A stretch of DNA of 23,834 nt from an uncultured bacterium (GCA_905214175.1 CAJMLD010000005.1:1-23834), one strand, 5' to 3'; counted from the stretch's first letter, positions 1 to 7,235 are shown. Numbers and translations are program-made. The notes: a model not told the origin generated them from the letters alone.

Positions 1-6
1 TGCTTG

Positions 7-2127
7 TTAGGGTCGAGGATAAGTTCCAATCCCTTGGTAGAAGAGCTGCTGCTGGCGTATGAAGAAAGCAACCTCGAGGTCCATGACCGACTTGCTGGGG
101 CGCATGAGAATGGCGGCCTGGATGAGGCCGCTGAGCTCGTCGGCGGCATAGAGCACGCGCTCCATCTTGGACTCGGGTTGGGGAAGCTCGGGGTTGTTGT
201 CAGAGTTGTGCGTCTGGATAGCGTGCACCAGCTCAGGCGTTCCGCCCTCGGCCTCGATGAGCTCACCGGCCTTCACCGTGTGATTGATCGGGTCCTGGAA
301 CTCCTCCCAGTCAAGGTCGTGGAGAAGCCCCACCTGGCCCCAGAAGTCGACGTTTGCCGGGTCGTACTTCTCGGCGTAGTAGCGCATGAGACCCTCGAGG
401 GTCTCGGCGTGCTGGATGTGGAAGGGGTCCTTGTTGTAGCGCTCGAGCAGGGCGAACGCCTGGTCGCGCGTAAGGCCGGTGGCGAGGGCAGGTGCCGCGG
501 AGTCACGCGCGGCCTCGTTGGCGGCGCCATTCTCGGCGTCGTCCGCAATCACGTCCACGGAAGCGGCGGCGTTGTCGGTCTTCTCGGGGAGCTGCGAGGC
601 GATGTCCGCACGGGTGACAACCTCGGGCTTCATCTGCGGGAAGAGCAGCACGTCGCGGATGGCGGGCTGGTCGCAGAAGAGCATGATCATACGGTCGATG
701 CCGTAGCCAATGCCGCCTGCGGGGGGCATGCCGTACTCGAGTGCTCGCACGTAGTCGTAGTCGTAGCCCATGGCCTCGTCGTCGCCCATACCCTTTGCCG
801 CGACCTGCTCCGCAAAGCGGCCGGCCTGGTCGACGGGGTCATTGAGCTCGGAGAACGCGTTGGCGTACTCGTGGCCGCAAATCACAAGCTCGAAGCGGTC
901 CGTGAGACGCGGGTCGTCGGCCTTGCGCTTGGCGAGCGGGCTGACCTCCTCGGGGTAGTCGCAGACAAACGTGGGGTCCACCAGCGTGGACTCGCCCAGC
1001 TCGTCGTAGAGCTCGAAGAGGAGCTTGCCGGCGCCCCAGCCATCCTCGACCTCGATGCCGTTCGCGCGGCAGAGCTCGCGCAGGTGCTCGATGGGGGTGT
1101 CCATGTCCACATGCTCGCCTACCACCTGCGAGGCGACCTCAGAGAGGGGCACGGAACGCCAGGTACCGCTCATGTCCACCTGCTGACCCTGGTACGAGAT
1201 GACCTCATGGCCCTCCTCGCAGCCGCACACCTCTCGTGCGATTGCCTTGAAGAGGCCCTCGGTGAGGCGCTTCATGCCGTCGAGGTCGGAGTAGGCACAG
1301 TACGCCTCCATCGAGGTGAACTCGGGGTTGTGCGTGAGGTCCATGCCCTCGTTGCGGAACTGACGGCCAATCTCGAACACGCGCTCCATGCCGCCCACAA
1401 TGAGGCGTTTGAGCGGCAGCTCGGTGGCAATGCGCAGGTAGAAGTCACGGTCAAGAGCGTTGAAGTGCGTAACGAAGGGCTTCGCATTTGCGCCGCCGAG
1501 GATGGCGTGCATCATGGGGGTCTCGACCTCCATGTAGCCGTCGGCCTCCATGTAGCGGCGAATCAGGCTGATGATGGCGCTGCGCTTGCGGAACACGTCA
1601 CGGACCTCGGGGTTCATGATGAGGTCCACGTAGCGCTGGCGGTAGCGCACCTCGCGGTCCGTGAGGCCGTGGAACTTCTCGGGCAACGGGCGCAGGGACT
1701 TGGAGAGCAGCACGAGCTTGGTGGGCGCAATGGAGAGCTGGCCGCGACGGGTGCGCAGCACGCGACCAGTGGCGTCGACGATGTCACCGAGGTCAAGCTG
1801 GCGGAGGAGTGCCCAGCCCTCCTCGCCAAGGTCGTTCACACGGCAGAAGAGCTGAATCTGGCCGGTGACGTCCTCGAGGACGATGAAGGCCACCTTGCCC
1901 TGACGGCGGAGCGCGCGGATGCGACCGGCAACAGAGACCACGTCTTGGGTGTCCTCGCCCTCGGGGAGGTCTGCGTAGTCCTTCTCGAGTTGGGCTGCAT
2001 GGGCCGTGACCTCGCTTGCAATGGGATAGGGGTTCACGCCCGCATCGATGAGCGCCTGGCGACGAGCGCGGCGCTGGGCCCTCTCGTCATTGGTGTTGTT
2101 CTCGCCCATCTTGGTCTGGTCGGCCAT
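7..2127 (-). CDS. lysS: Lysyl-tRNA synthetase (class II) fused to a C-terminal HD-hydrolase domain
   Basis: This cytoplasmic enzyme charges tRNA-Lys with lysine. The start at 2127 is chosen because GAGGAGC lies about 5 nt upstream; the frame is open further upstream but lacks a comparable site. It gives 706 aa against roughly 500 for an ordinary bacterial LysRS. In order one sees an N-terminal OB-fold anticodon-binding domain (about 50-150), the class II core with motif 2 (FEIGRQFRNEGMD, HNPEFTSMEAY) and motif 3 (GGIGYGIDRMIMLF), an Ala/Asp-rich linker (about 505-548), and an HD-superfamily domain from about 549. HD-domain motifs include FHIQHAE, LLHDLDW (H603-D604), IQTHNSDNN and YAADELSGLI. 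The synthetase call is secure; the role of the HD part is unknown. After SVMDLEV (about residue 686) the last 20 residues do not look like the usual HD-family ending, so the 3' end may be rearranged or mis-assembled. Confidence 0.93.
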   Translation of the reverse strand: MADQTKMGENNTNDERAQRRARRQALIDAGVNPYPIASEVTAHAAQLEKDYADLPEGEDTQDVVSVAGRIRALRRQGKVAFIVLEDVTGQIQLFCRVNDLGEEGWALLRQLDLGDIVDATGRVLRTRRGQLSIAPTKLVLLSKSLRPLPEKFHGLTDREVRYRQRYVDLIMNPEVRDVFRKRSAIISLIRRYMEADGYMEVETPMMHAILGGANAKPFVTHFNALDRDFYLRIATELPLKRLIVGGMERVFEIGRQFRNEGMDLTHNPEFTSMEAYCAYSDLDGMKRLTEGLFKAIAREVCGCEEGHEVISYQGQQVDMSGTWRSVPLSEVASQVVGEHVDMDTPIEHLRELCRANGIEVEDGWGAGKLLFELYDELGESTLVDPTFVCDYPEEVSPLAKRKADDPRLTDRFELVICGHEYANAFSELNDPVDQAGRFAEQVAAKGMGDDEAMGYDYDYVRALEYGMPPAGGIGYGIDRMIMLFCDQPAIRDVLLFPQMKPEVVTRADIASQLPEKTDNAAASVDVIADDAENGAANEAARDSAAPALATGLTRDQAFALLERYNKDPFHIQHAETLEGLMRYYAEKYDPANVDFWGQVGLLHDLDWEEFQDPINHTVKAGELIEAEGGTPELVHAIQTHNSDNNPELPQPESKMERVLYAADELSGLIQAAILMRPSKSVMDLEVAFFIRQQQLFYQGIGTYPRP

Positions 2128-2211
2128 TGCTGCTCCTCGTACTCGCGCGCGCCCGTTGGTGCGCATTGCCTTCTCGTGCCTGGCCGACGTTTAGCGGCCA
2201 TAGCGCAAACT

Positions 2212-2217
2212 ATTGTA
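2212..2217 (-). promoter_or_regulatory. Probable -10 box of the lysS promoter
   Basis: On the minus strand the hexamer reads TACAAT, about 85 nt before the lysS start codon. No good -35 is visible; the position where it should lie (about 2235-2240) runs into the arm of the palindrome at 2236-2264. I saw no T-box or other long structured leader between this site and the ribosome-binding site. Confidence 0.4.
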
Positions 2218-2235
2218 CTGTAGCGTTTTGACAGA

Positions 2236-2264
2236 TGAGACAAAGGGGCAGTCCCTTTGTCTCA
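2236..2264. repeat. REP-like palindrome, copy 1
   Basis: A 29-bp element with perfect 12-bp arms TGAGACAAAGGG and CCCTTTGTCTCA around GCAGT. It differs by one base from the reverse complement of copy 2 at 2314-2342, so the two copies face each other in the arrangement of a REPIN. It abuts the probable lysS promoter. Confidence 0.85.
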
Positions 2265-2266
2265 CG

Positions 2267-2290
2267 AAAAGGCCCCTCCGGGGAGGGGCC
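2267..2290 (-). terminator. Rho-independent terminator of greA
   Basis: Reading the minus strand, GGCCCCTCC pairs with GGAGGGGCC across a 2-nt centre and is followed by TTTTCG. It lies about 70 nt past the greA stop, between the two REP-like palindromes. Confidence 0.75.
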
Positions 2291-2313
2291 CAAGTCGCTC
2301 TGTGCTCGCGGGA

Positions 2314-2342
2314 TGAGACAAAGGGACTGTCCCTTTGTCTCA
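2314..2342. repeat. REP-like palindrome, copy 2
   Basis: A 29-bp element with the same perfect 12-bp arms as copy 1 around ACTGT, in inverted orientation. It is followed at once by a second copy of its last ten bases (CTTTGTCTCA at 2333-2342 and again at 2343-2352). It begins 16 nt past the greA stop and would form a hairpin in the greA 3' UTR. Confidence 0.85.
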
Positions 2343-2358
2343 CTTTGTCTCACGGAGG

Positions 2359-2838
2359 TTAGCGAGTAATGTTCACGATCGTGTAGCTCTTGGTCTTGCC
2401 GGCGGGCGTGGTGAACTCCACCTGATCGCCCTTGCCGCAGCCGATAAGAGCCTGGCCTGCGGGGGACTCGTTCGAAATCTTGTGCTCAAGCGAGTTGGTC
2501 TCGGTAGTGCCCACGATGGTGAACTTGGTCTTCTTGCCGCGCTCGTCCTCAAGCTCGACGGTGGTGCCAATGGAGACTCTAATGCCGCCGTGCTGCGCAT
2601 CCGCAACGACCCTGGCCACGGAGAGCGTCTGGCGAATCTCGGCAATCTTCGACTCGTTCTGAGACTGCTCCTCCTTGGCGGCATCGTACTCGGAGTTCTC
2701 CGAGAGGTCGCCGAAGGAACGAGCCTCCTTCAGGCGCTCAACGATCTCGTCGCGAAGCTCGCCCTCGCGGTACGCAAGCTCGTCAACAAGCTTCTGGCGG
2801 CCTTCGGCGGTAAGAGTGATTTCCTTGCTGTTATCCAT
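2359..2838 (-). CDS. greA: Transcription elongation factor GreA
   Basis: GreA enters the RNA polymerase secondary channel and stimulates cleavage of backtracked transcripts. The 159-aa product has the normal family length. The N-terminal coiled-coil (about 1-78) carries the family signature around DLSENSEYDAAKEEQ, with the acidic tip residues; the C-terminal FKBP-like domain follows (about 83-159, including SPAGQALIGCGKGDQVEF). The start at 2838 has GAGGAAAG about 9 nt upstream. It lies 51 nt downstream of the TatA-like gene on the same strand, with no promoter evident in the gap, so the two are probably co-transcribed. A strong terminator follows at 2267-2290. Confidence 0.96.
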   Translation of the reverse strand: MDNSKEITLTAEGRQKLVDELAYREGELRDEIVERLKEARSFGDLSENSEYDAAKEEQSQNESKIAEIRQTLSVARVVADAQHGGIRVSIGTTVELEDERGKKTKFTIVGTTETNSLEHKISNESPAGQALIGCGKGDQVEFTTPAGKTKSYTIVNITR

Positions 2839-2889
2839 GACTCTGCTTTCCTCGTAGTGCGTGGGAAGGACGTACCCTGGGCGCCTGGG

Positions 2890-3231
2890 TTACTCGCCCA
2901 GCTTGGCGCCACACTTCTTGCAGAAGGCGGCGTCGGCGGCGTTCTCGGTACCGCACTTGGGGCAGAACTGGACGTCCTCCTTAGCCTTCTCGGCAGGAGC
3001 ATCCTCAACGTCGGCGTCGTCCTCGTCAGCGACGACCTCCTCGGCCTCGTCCTCCTTGGGCTCCTCAACCTTCTTGGAGTCCTTGTCGTCGCCCTCCTCC
3101 ATGCCCTCGCGCACGTTCTTGACGGTCTTGCCAAGGGCGGAGCCGAGCTTGGGAAGGTTCTTGGGCCCAAAGATGATCAGCACAACGACAACGATGATGA
3201 GCAGCTCGGGAATGCCAAGTCCAAGAATCAT
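2890..3231 (-). CDS. TatA/E-like twin-arginine translocase subunit with C-terminal zinc ribbon
   Basis: The first half looks like a TatA-family protein: a short N-terminus, one membrane helix (about 8-21, LLIIVVVVLIIF), the FGPKNLPKLG hinge and an amphipathic helix (about 29-45). A very acidic linker (about 46-86) follows. The protein ends in a zinc ribbon with Cys90, Cys93, Cys104 and Cys107 (CPKC-N10-CKKC). Typical TatA proteins end in an unstructured tail of similar length without such a domain. The start at 3231 has AGGAGG about 9 nt upstream. TatA oligomers form the pore for folded proteins; whether this protein acts in Tat export is inference, because no tatC is in the window. The cytoplasmic ribbon could bind a partner. 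It probably shares a transcript with greA. Confidence 0.8.
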   Translation of the reverse strand: MILGLGIPELLIIVVVVLIIFGPKNLPKLGSALGKTVKNVREGMEEGDDKDSKKVEEPKEDEAEEVVADEDDADVEDAPAEKAKEDVQFCPKCGTENAADAAFCKKCGAKLGE

Positions 3232-3294
3232 GGTGAGGTCCTCCTAGATGTGGATGAATGAGGCAAGCACACTTTGCGTGCTGCCGCATCCGCT

Positions 3295-3324
3295 AGTATA
3301 GCCGAGGATGTTTCCTACTCACAA
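3295..3324 (-). promoter_or_regulatory. Sigma-70-type promoter for the tatA-like gene and greA
   Basis: On the minus strand -35 TTGTGA (3319-3324) and -10 TATACT (3295-3300) are 18 bp apart. The start would fall near 3288, giving a leader of about 57 nt before the tatA-like gene. Confidence 0.55.
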
Positions 3325-3398
3325 TATAAACTGGGAGTTTGGGTATAGGCCCCCTGTGCTGTCCGCCCCCGCTGCAACCAACCTCATTAGGAGCATAT

Positions 3399-4214
3399 GT
3401 GCCCACCTGGTTCATTGTCGTAATCATCATCTCTTGGGTTCTCTTTGCCATTGTCTTGGCGCTGCCTTGGCTGCTCAAGCGTCGCGGGGTAGAGATGCGC
3501 CGCACCAAGTTTGGCCCCGCCCTCATCTTTGAGGCGGCCGACGACGACGGCACCCCCGTGCGTCTCCTCAATGTGAACGGAACTTTCCAGAGCGTCTGCT
3601 ACCTGCCCGACGACCTGCACTTCGAGCTCGCCTGCGTGTACCACCGAACCATGGCGGAGGTCTGCTACGACCTGCCCAACGCAACGCGCGCGCTGGTCAT
3701 TGGCGGCGGCGGTTATTCTCTGCCCAAGTGGCTCGTGGCCCACCGACCCAAGCTCCACGTTGACGTTGTGGAAATCGATCCCCGGGTCACCGTGATTGCC
3801 CGCGAGCGCTTCTTCCTCGACGACCTCATCGAAAAGTACGGCGCAGAGCGCATCTCGCTTGTAAACGATGACGGCTGGGACTACCTGCGACGCGCCGAGC
3901 GGCCCTATGACGTCATCGTGAACGATGCGTTCTCGGGCAACCACCCGCTCGGCCAGCTGGGGACAGACGAGGGTGCGCAGCTCATCCGCACCAAGCTCGC
4001 GCCCGGTGGGGTGTATCTCGCCAACCTGCGATGCTCCACCCGGGGTCGCCACGCGCGCATCCTTGATGAGGTAGAGCAGGCCATCTCGGCGAAGTTTGCA
4101 CACGTTGCCTATGTGCCCGAGTGGCCGGACAAGCCCGAGGAGCGCGGCAACAACGTGCTCATCGCCACGGACGCCGAGCTGACGCTGCCCGAGGGCGCCG
4201 TTGTTGTGAAGTAG
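3399..4214 (+). CDS. Membrane-anchored spermidine-synthase-like methyltransferase-fold protein
   Basis: I chose GTG at 3399 because TTAGGAG sits 5 nt upstream; the frame extends to a TTG at 3339 that has no comparable site. The 271-aa product starts with a hydrophobic helix (about 3-26) followed by KRR, predicting an N-in/C-in or signal-anchor topology. The rest resembles the spermidine synthase family: nucleotide-binding loop VIGGGGYSLP (100-109), VVEIDPRV (123-130, acidic ligand E125), NDDGWDYL (156-163) and DVIVNDAFSG (171-180, with D176 near the family's catalytic position). The N-terminal beta-sheet domain of true SpeE is much reduced and no speD or other polyamine gene is nearby, so the substrate is not known. 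It is divergent from the tatA-greA unit. Confidence 0.7.
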   Translation: MPTWFIVVIIISWVLFAIVLALPWLLKRRGVEMRRTKFGPALIFEAADDDGTPVRLLNVNGTFQSVCYLPDDLHFELACVYHRTMAEVCYDLPNATRALVIGGGGYSLPKWLVAHRPKLHVDVVEIDPRVTVIARERFFLDDLIEKYGAERISLVNDDGWDYLRRAERPYDVIVNDAFSGNHPLGQLGTDEGAQLIRTKLAPGGVYLANLRCSTRGRHARILDEVEQAISAKFAHVAYVPEWPDKPEERGNNVLIATDAELTLPEGAVVVK

Positions 4215-4259
4215 GCGCGGCTACGCCGGTCGCCGATTGCGCCCCCCCAAACGCGTTAC

Positions 4260-4273
4260 CTTGTTTAAACAAG
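4260..4273. promoter_or_regulatory. Perfect 14-bp palindrome, candidate operator for the GH13 gene
   Basis: CTTGTTTAAACAAG is self-complementary over all 14 bases and lies 75 nt before the GH13 start. Position and symmetry suit a dimeric repressor site. No regulator gene is adjacent, so this remains a candidate. Confidence 0.4.
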
Positions 4274-4348
4274 TATTGCGTCCCTTGTCGCGATGGTCCA
4301 CCATGAGCATCGACCGTACTACCCGGCATCTGCCGAGAAGGGACCCAT

Positions 4349-5656
4349 ATGGCACAGGACACCAGCACATCCATTCGCAGCCTTGTTATCTACTCCGTCT
4401 TTGTGCGCAACCACACGCCCGAGGGCACGTTTCGCGCCGTGATTCCCGACCTGCCTCGCATCCACGCGTTGGGAACCGACGTCGTGTGGCTCATGCCCAT
4501 CCACCCCATTGGCGAGAAGAACCGCAAGGGGACACTCGGAAGCCCCTACGCAAACCGCGACTACCGGACGGTCAACCCCGAGTACGGCACCATGGAGGAC
4601 TTCCGCGCGCTGGTGGACGCCATCCACGCCGAGGGCATGAAATGCATGATCGACGTGGTATACAACCACACCTCCCCCGACTCGGTCCTTTTTGAGGAGC
4701 ACCCGGAATTCTTCTTCCGCAAGCCTGACGGCAAGCCCGGCAACCACGTGGGCGATTGGTCCGACGTCATCGACCTTGACTACAACGTCTCGGCGCTCTG
4801 GGACTACCAGATCGAGACCCTATGCCAGTGGGCGCGCATCGTCGACGGCTTCCGCTGCGACGTTGCCTCCTTTGTGCCCGTGGAGTTCTGGAAGCGCGCT
4901 CGCGCCGAAGTGGCAAAGGTGCACCCCGGGTGCCTGTGGTTGGCCGAGACGGTCCACCGCTCGTTTGGCGCCGCATGCCGCGCGGCAGGCATGACCTGCG
5001 CTCGCGACTCCGAGGCCTTCGAGGCCTTTGACATGGAGTACGAGTACGACGTCCAGGAGGCCTTCGAGCGCTACCTCAAGGGCGAGATTCCCCTCTCGTG
5101 CTACCTCGACCTTCTCGACTTCCAGGAGAACCTCTACCCGCAGAACTACGACAAGCTTCGCTTCCTTGAGAACCACGACGTGCCGCGCATTGCCTCCTAC
5201 GTGAAGAGCGAGTCCGACCTGCGCAACTACACGGCGATGCTCTACTTCAGGAAGGGAACCACGCTTGTCTACGCCGGCCAGGAGGCTGCCTGCTCGCACC
5301 TTCCAAGCCTCTTCGACCGCGACACCGTCGATTGGAACACCGGAATCGACCTTTCCGACCTCATGCGTCGCATGGCCGACATCAAGCATACGGAGCTTGA
5401 CGCAGACGATGCCTTCTTCGTGGCAGCGGACGACGAGAACGACATAGCCGTCCTGCGTCGTGAGCACGAGGGCAGGCGCAAGGTTGGCGTCTTCTCGCTC
5501 AAGTCGCGTCCGGCTATGGTGGAGGTGCCGCTTCCCGATGGCTCGTACGAGAACCTCATCGACGGTTCGACCGTCTCGGTCCAAGATGGGCACCTGGCGT
5601 GCGCCGGAGCCCCCATCGTGCTCGCGGCAGACGTGGAGCGCGCCTGGGGCGTGTAG
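4349..5656 (+). CDS. GH13 (alpha-amylase family) glycosidase, intracellular
   Basis: The 435-aa protein has the GH13 (beta/alpha)8 barrel motifs: region I DVVYNHTS (102-109), region II GFRCDVAS with nucleophile D171, region III LWLAETVH with acid/base E200, and region IV FLENHDVPR with D277. A small beta-sandwich domain follows from about 365. There is no signal peptide, so the substrate is probably a short alpha-glucan or imported oligosaccharide. Family members act on alpha-glucosidic bonds; the exact specificity (alpha-amylase, glucosidase or transferase) cannot be read from the motifs. The start at 4349 has AAGGGA about 5 nt upstream. It is followed by a strong terminator and stands alone, without a sugar transporter. 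Confidence 0.88.
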   Translation: MAQDTSTSIRSLVIYSVFVRNHTPEGTFRAVIPDLPRIHALGTDVVWLMPIHPIGEKNRKGTLGSPYANRDYRTVNPEYGTMEDFRALVDAIHAEGMKCMIDVVYNHTSPDSVLFEEHPEFFFRKPDGKPGNHVGDWSDVIDLDYNVSALWDYQIETLCQWARIVDGFRCDVASFVPVEFWKRARAEVAKVHPGCLWLAETVHRSFGAACRAAGMTCARDSEAFEAFDMEYEYDVQEAFERYLKGEIPLSCYLDLLDFQENLYPQNYDKLRFLENHDVPRIASYVKSESDLRNYTAMLYFRKGTTLVYAGQEAACSHLPSLFDRDTVDWNTGIDLSDLMRRMADIKHTELDADDAFFVAADDENDIAVLRREHEGRRKVGVFSLKSRPAMVEVPLPDGSYENLIDGSTVSVQDGHLACAGAPIVLAADVERAWGV

Positions 5657-5696
5657 CGGGCGGGCGAACGGGAGACGCCCCATCGCGGTAGCATGA

Positions 5697-5730
5697 GGCC
5701 GGGTGCCCAGCACGGGCACTCGGCCTTTTT
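5697..5730 (+). terminator. Rho-independent terminator of the GH13 gene
   Basis: GGCCGGGTGCCC pairs with GGGCACTCGGCC, with one G-U pair, around a short loop, and is followed by TTTTT (5726-5730). It ends only 23 nt before the NUDIX start codon, so the downstream gene must rely on read-through or a promoter within this hairpin region. Confidence 0.85.
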
Positions 5731-5753
5731 CGCAGAAAGGAAGCGCGACCAAC

Positions 5754-6374
5754 ATGTCTGAACCGCTAAGGGACAAGAACGGCCTCACCGAGGAGGAGTT
5801 CCTGGCAAGCTATAGCCCCAAGGACTATCCCCGCCCATCGCTCACGGCCGACAACTGCATCTTCCGCATTGAGCCAGATGGTGCCCTCAAGCTGCTGCTC
5901 ATTCGCCGGGGCGGCCACCCGTTCCTGGGGTGCTGGGCGCTTCCGGGCGGCTTTGTGAGCCCGGGGGAGACGGCGCTCGAAGCCTCCAAGCGTGAGCTGC
6001 TCGAGGAGACTGGCGTGGAGGGGCTCGCGCTCGAGCCGGTGGGACTCTACAGCACGCCCGACCGAGACCCGCGCGGATGGACCATATCGCAGGCGCACAT
6101 CGCCGTAGATGACCTTGGCGCAACTGCGCACGCCGGAGACGACGCGGCCGCCGCAGCCTGGTTCGACGTTGCTTCTGCAGAGGATGCAGGCCGCACGAAG
6201 CTCTCACTGAGCGCAGGGGATACCACGCTTACCAGCGACTTTGCGATACAGCCTGCACCCGTGACGGGCATACCGCGCTCACGTGACGTGCATGGCGAGG
6301 GCCTTGCCTTCGATCACGCGCAAATCATCGCGGACGCCTGGCTGCTGCTTAGGCATGCGCGAACGCGCGCTTAG
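5754..6374 (+). CDS. NUDIX hydrolase
   Basis: The 206-aa protein carries a complete Nudix box (residues 66-88: G66, E72, R80-E81, E84-E85, G87), which binds the metal for cleaving nucleoside diphosphates linked to another moiety. The start MSEPL at 5754 is preferred over the upstream frame because AAAGGAAG lies about 12 nt before it and the earlier part overlaps the terminator. The fold and the C-terminal stretch GLAFDHAQIIADAWLLLR resemble the NUDIX domain of ADP-ribose pyrophosphatases and of NrtR regulators, but there is no winged-helix domain as in NrtR. A role as an ADP-ribose or related pyrophosphatase is likely; the substrate is inferred only. It ends 36 nt from the convergent HAD gene. 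Confidence 0.85.
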   Translation: MSEPLRDKNGLTEEEFLASYSPKDYPRPSLTADNCIFRIEPDGALKLLLIRRGGHPFLGCWALPGGFVSPGETALEASKRELLEETGVEGLALEPVGLYSTPDRDPRGWTISQAHIAVDDLGATAHAGDDAAAAAWFDVASAEDAGRTKLSLSAGDTTLTSDFAIQPAPVTGIPRSRDVHGEGLAFDHAQIIADAWLLLRHARTRA

Positions 6375-6410
6375 CCAAAGCTTGCCAATGGGGACCCAAC
6401 GCGAACGGTA

Positions 6411-7235
6411 CTACTTCAGCAGGTAGTCGTAAATCGCCTCGGCGCAACCGCCGTGGTTGTTGTCTGCGACGGTAACGTCTGCGGTCTCAAGCACGTCAGG
6501 CGAGGCGTTGCCCATGGCGATGCCAAGCCCGGCGGTGCGCAGCATCGCCAGGTCGTTGCCCGAGTCACCCACCGCGATGCACCTCTCCGGCGCAATGCCA
6601 AGAAGCCCGCACAGGTCCCTGAGTGCAGACCCCTTGCTCACGCCCCTGGGAGAGAGCTCGAGCGAGTTTGCTTGGCTAAAGGCAGCCTCCACGGGTATGT
6701 CACGCTCCCTGATCTTCTCAAGCACGTCGAGGGCGTCCTCGCCCACCACCGGGTGCACGATGTACTTCGCAATAGAGGACGCGTGATCGAGAACCCAACC
6801 CTCGATGTCGTCCACCTCGTGGCACACGCGCACGAACATGTCATGGAACTCCCCAAGCCCATAGCGGTCGAGACGATCGAAGCTTCCCGCAGAGTCATAG
6901 GCCTCCGTACCCGAGAAGATCTCGAGCATAACGTCCTTGCCGCGATGCGTCTCCAAAAGCTGAGGTATGGCGGCCGCGTCAATGGCGCTCTCGGCGAGAA
7001 GACTGTCGCGACGCAGGTCGAGCAGGTGCGCGCCACTCGTGCAGATGGCATAGGGGACGTCTGGCAGCAGGTCGCGGTATGGCAGCATCATGCTGGGGCT
7101 GCGACCCGTGGCAATGGCCACAACCTTGCCGGCGCCCGCTGCGGCGTGAATGGCTTCGAGCGTCGAGGGCAGCACGCGCTTCTCGCCATCGAGAAGCGTC
7201 CCGTCCATGTCAAAGGCAATAAGGTCGAAGGCCAT
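6411..7235 (-). CDS. Cof-type HAD-IIB family hydrolase (sugar-phosphatase-like)
   Basis: This 274-aa cytoplasmic phosphatase has HAD motif I FDMDGT near the N-terminus (D9 nucleophile, D11), motif II (IATGRS), a motif III lysine (SKGSAL) and motif IV GDSGNDLAML. The alpha/beta cap between motifs II and III places it in subfamily IIB (Cof). Such enzymes dephosphorylate sugar phosphates and cofactors with broad specificity, so the substrate is unknown. The start at 7235 has GGAAGGAA about 5 nt upstream; the long open frame before it is not coding. It is convergent with the NUDIX gene and divergent from the DUF454 gene. Confidence 0.9.
   Translation of the reverse strand: MAFDLIAFDMDGTLLDGEKRVLPSTLEAIHAAAGAGKVVAIATGRSPSMMLPYRDLLPDVPYAICTSGAHLLDLRRDSLLAESAIDAAAIPQLLETHRGKDVMLEIFSGTEAYDSAGSFDRLDRYGLGEFHDMFVRVCHEVDDIEGWVLDHASSIAKYIVHPVVGEDALDVLEKIRERDIPVEAAFSQANSLELSPRGVSKGSALRDLCGLLGIAPERCIAVGDSGNDLAMLRTAGLGIAMGNASPDVLETADVTVADNNHGGCAEAIYDYLLK

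Noticed and set aside
4..2223. Long plus-strand open frame antisense to lysS
   Set aside because: It is the mirror of the lysS codons in GC-rich DNA, gives a low-complexity Leu/Val/His/Glu-rich product without family motifs, and lysS on the other strand is unmistakable.
2128..2235. T-box or other amino-acid riboswitch before lysS
   Set aside because: The leader from the likely -10 is under 100 nt and shows no T-box sequence or antiterminator.
2335..3261. Plus-strand open frame over greA and the tatA-like gene
   Set aside because: It spans two well-supported minus-strand genes and the gap between them, with Leu/Val-rich shadow composition.
4820..5788. Minus-strand open frame over the GH13 gene
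   Set aside because: Shadow of a gene with all GH13 catalytic motifs; it also crosses the terminator and the NUDIX start.
5754..6374. NrtR-type NAD-biosynthesis regulator
   Set aside because: The NUDIX part is similar, but the C-terminal winged-helix DNA-binding domain is missing and no NAD gene is linked.
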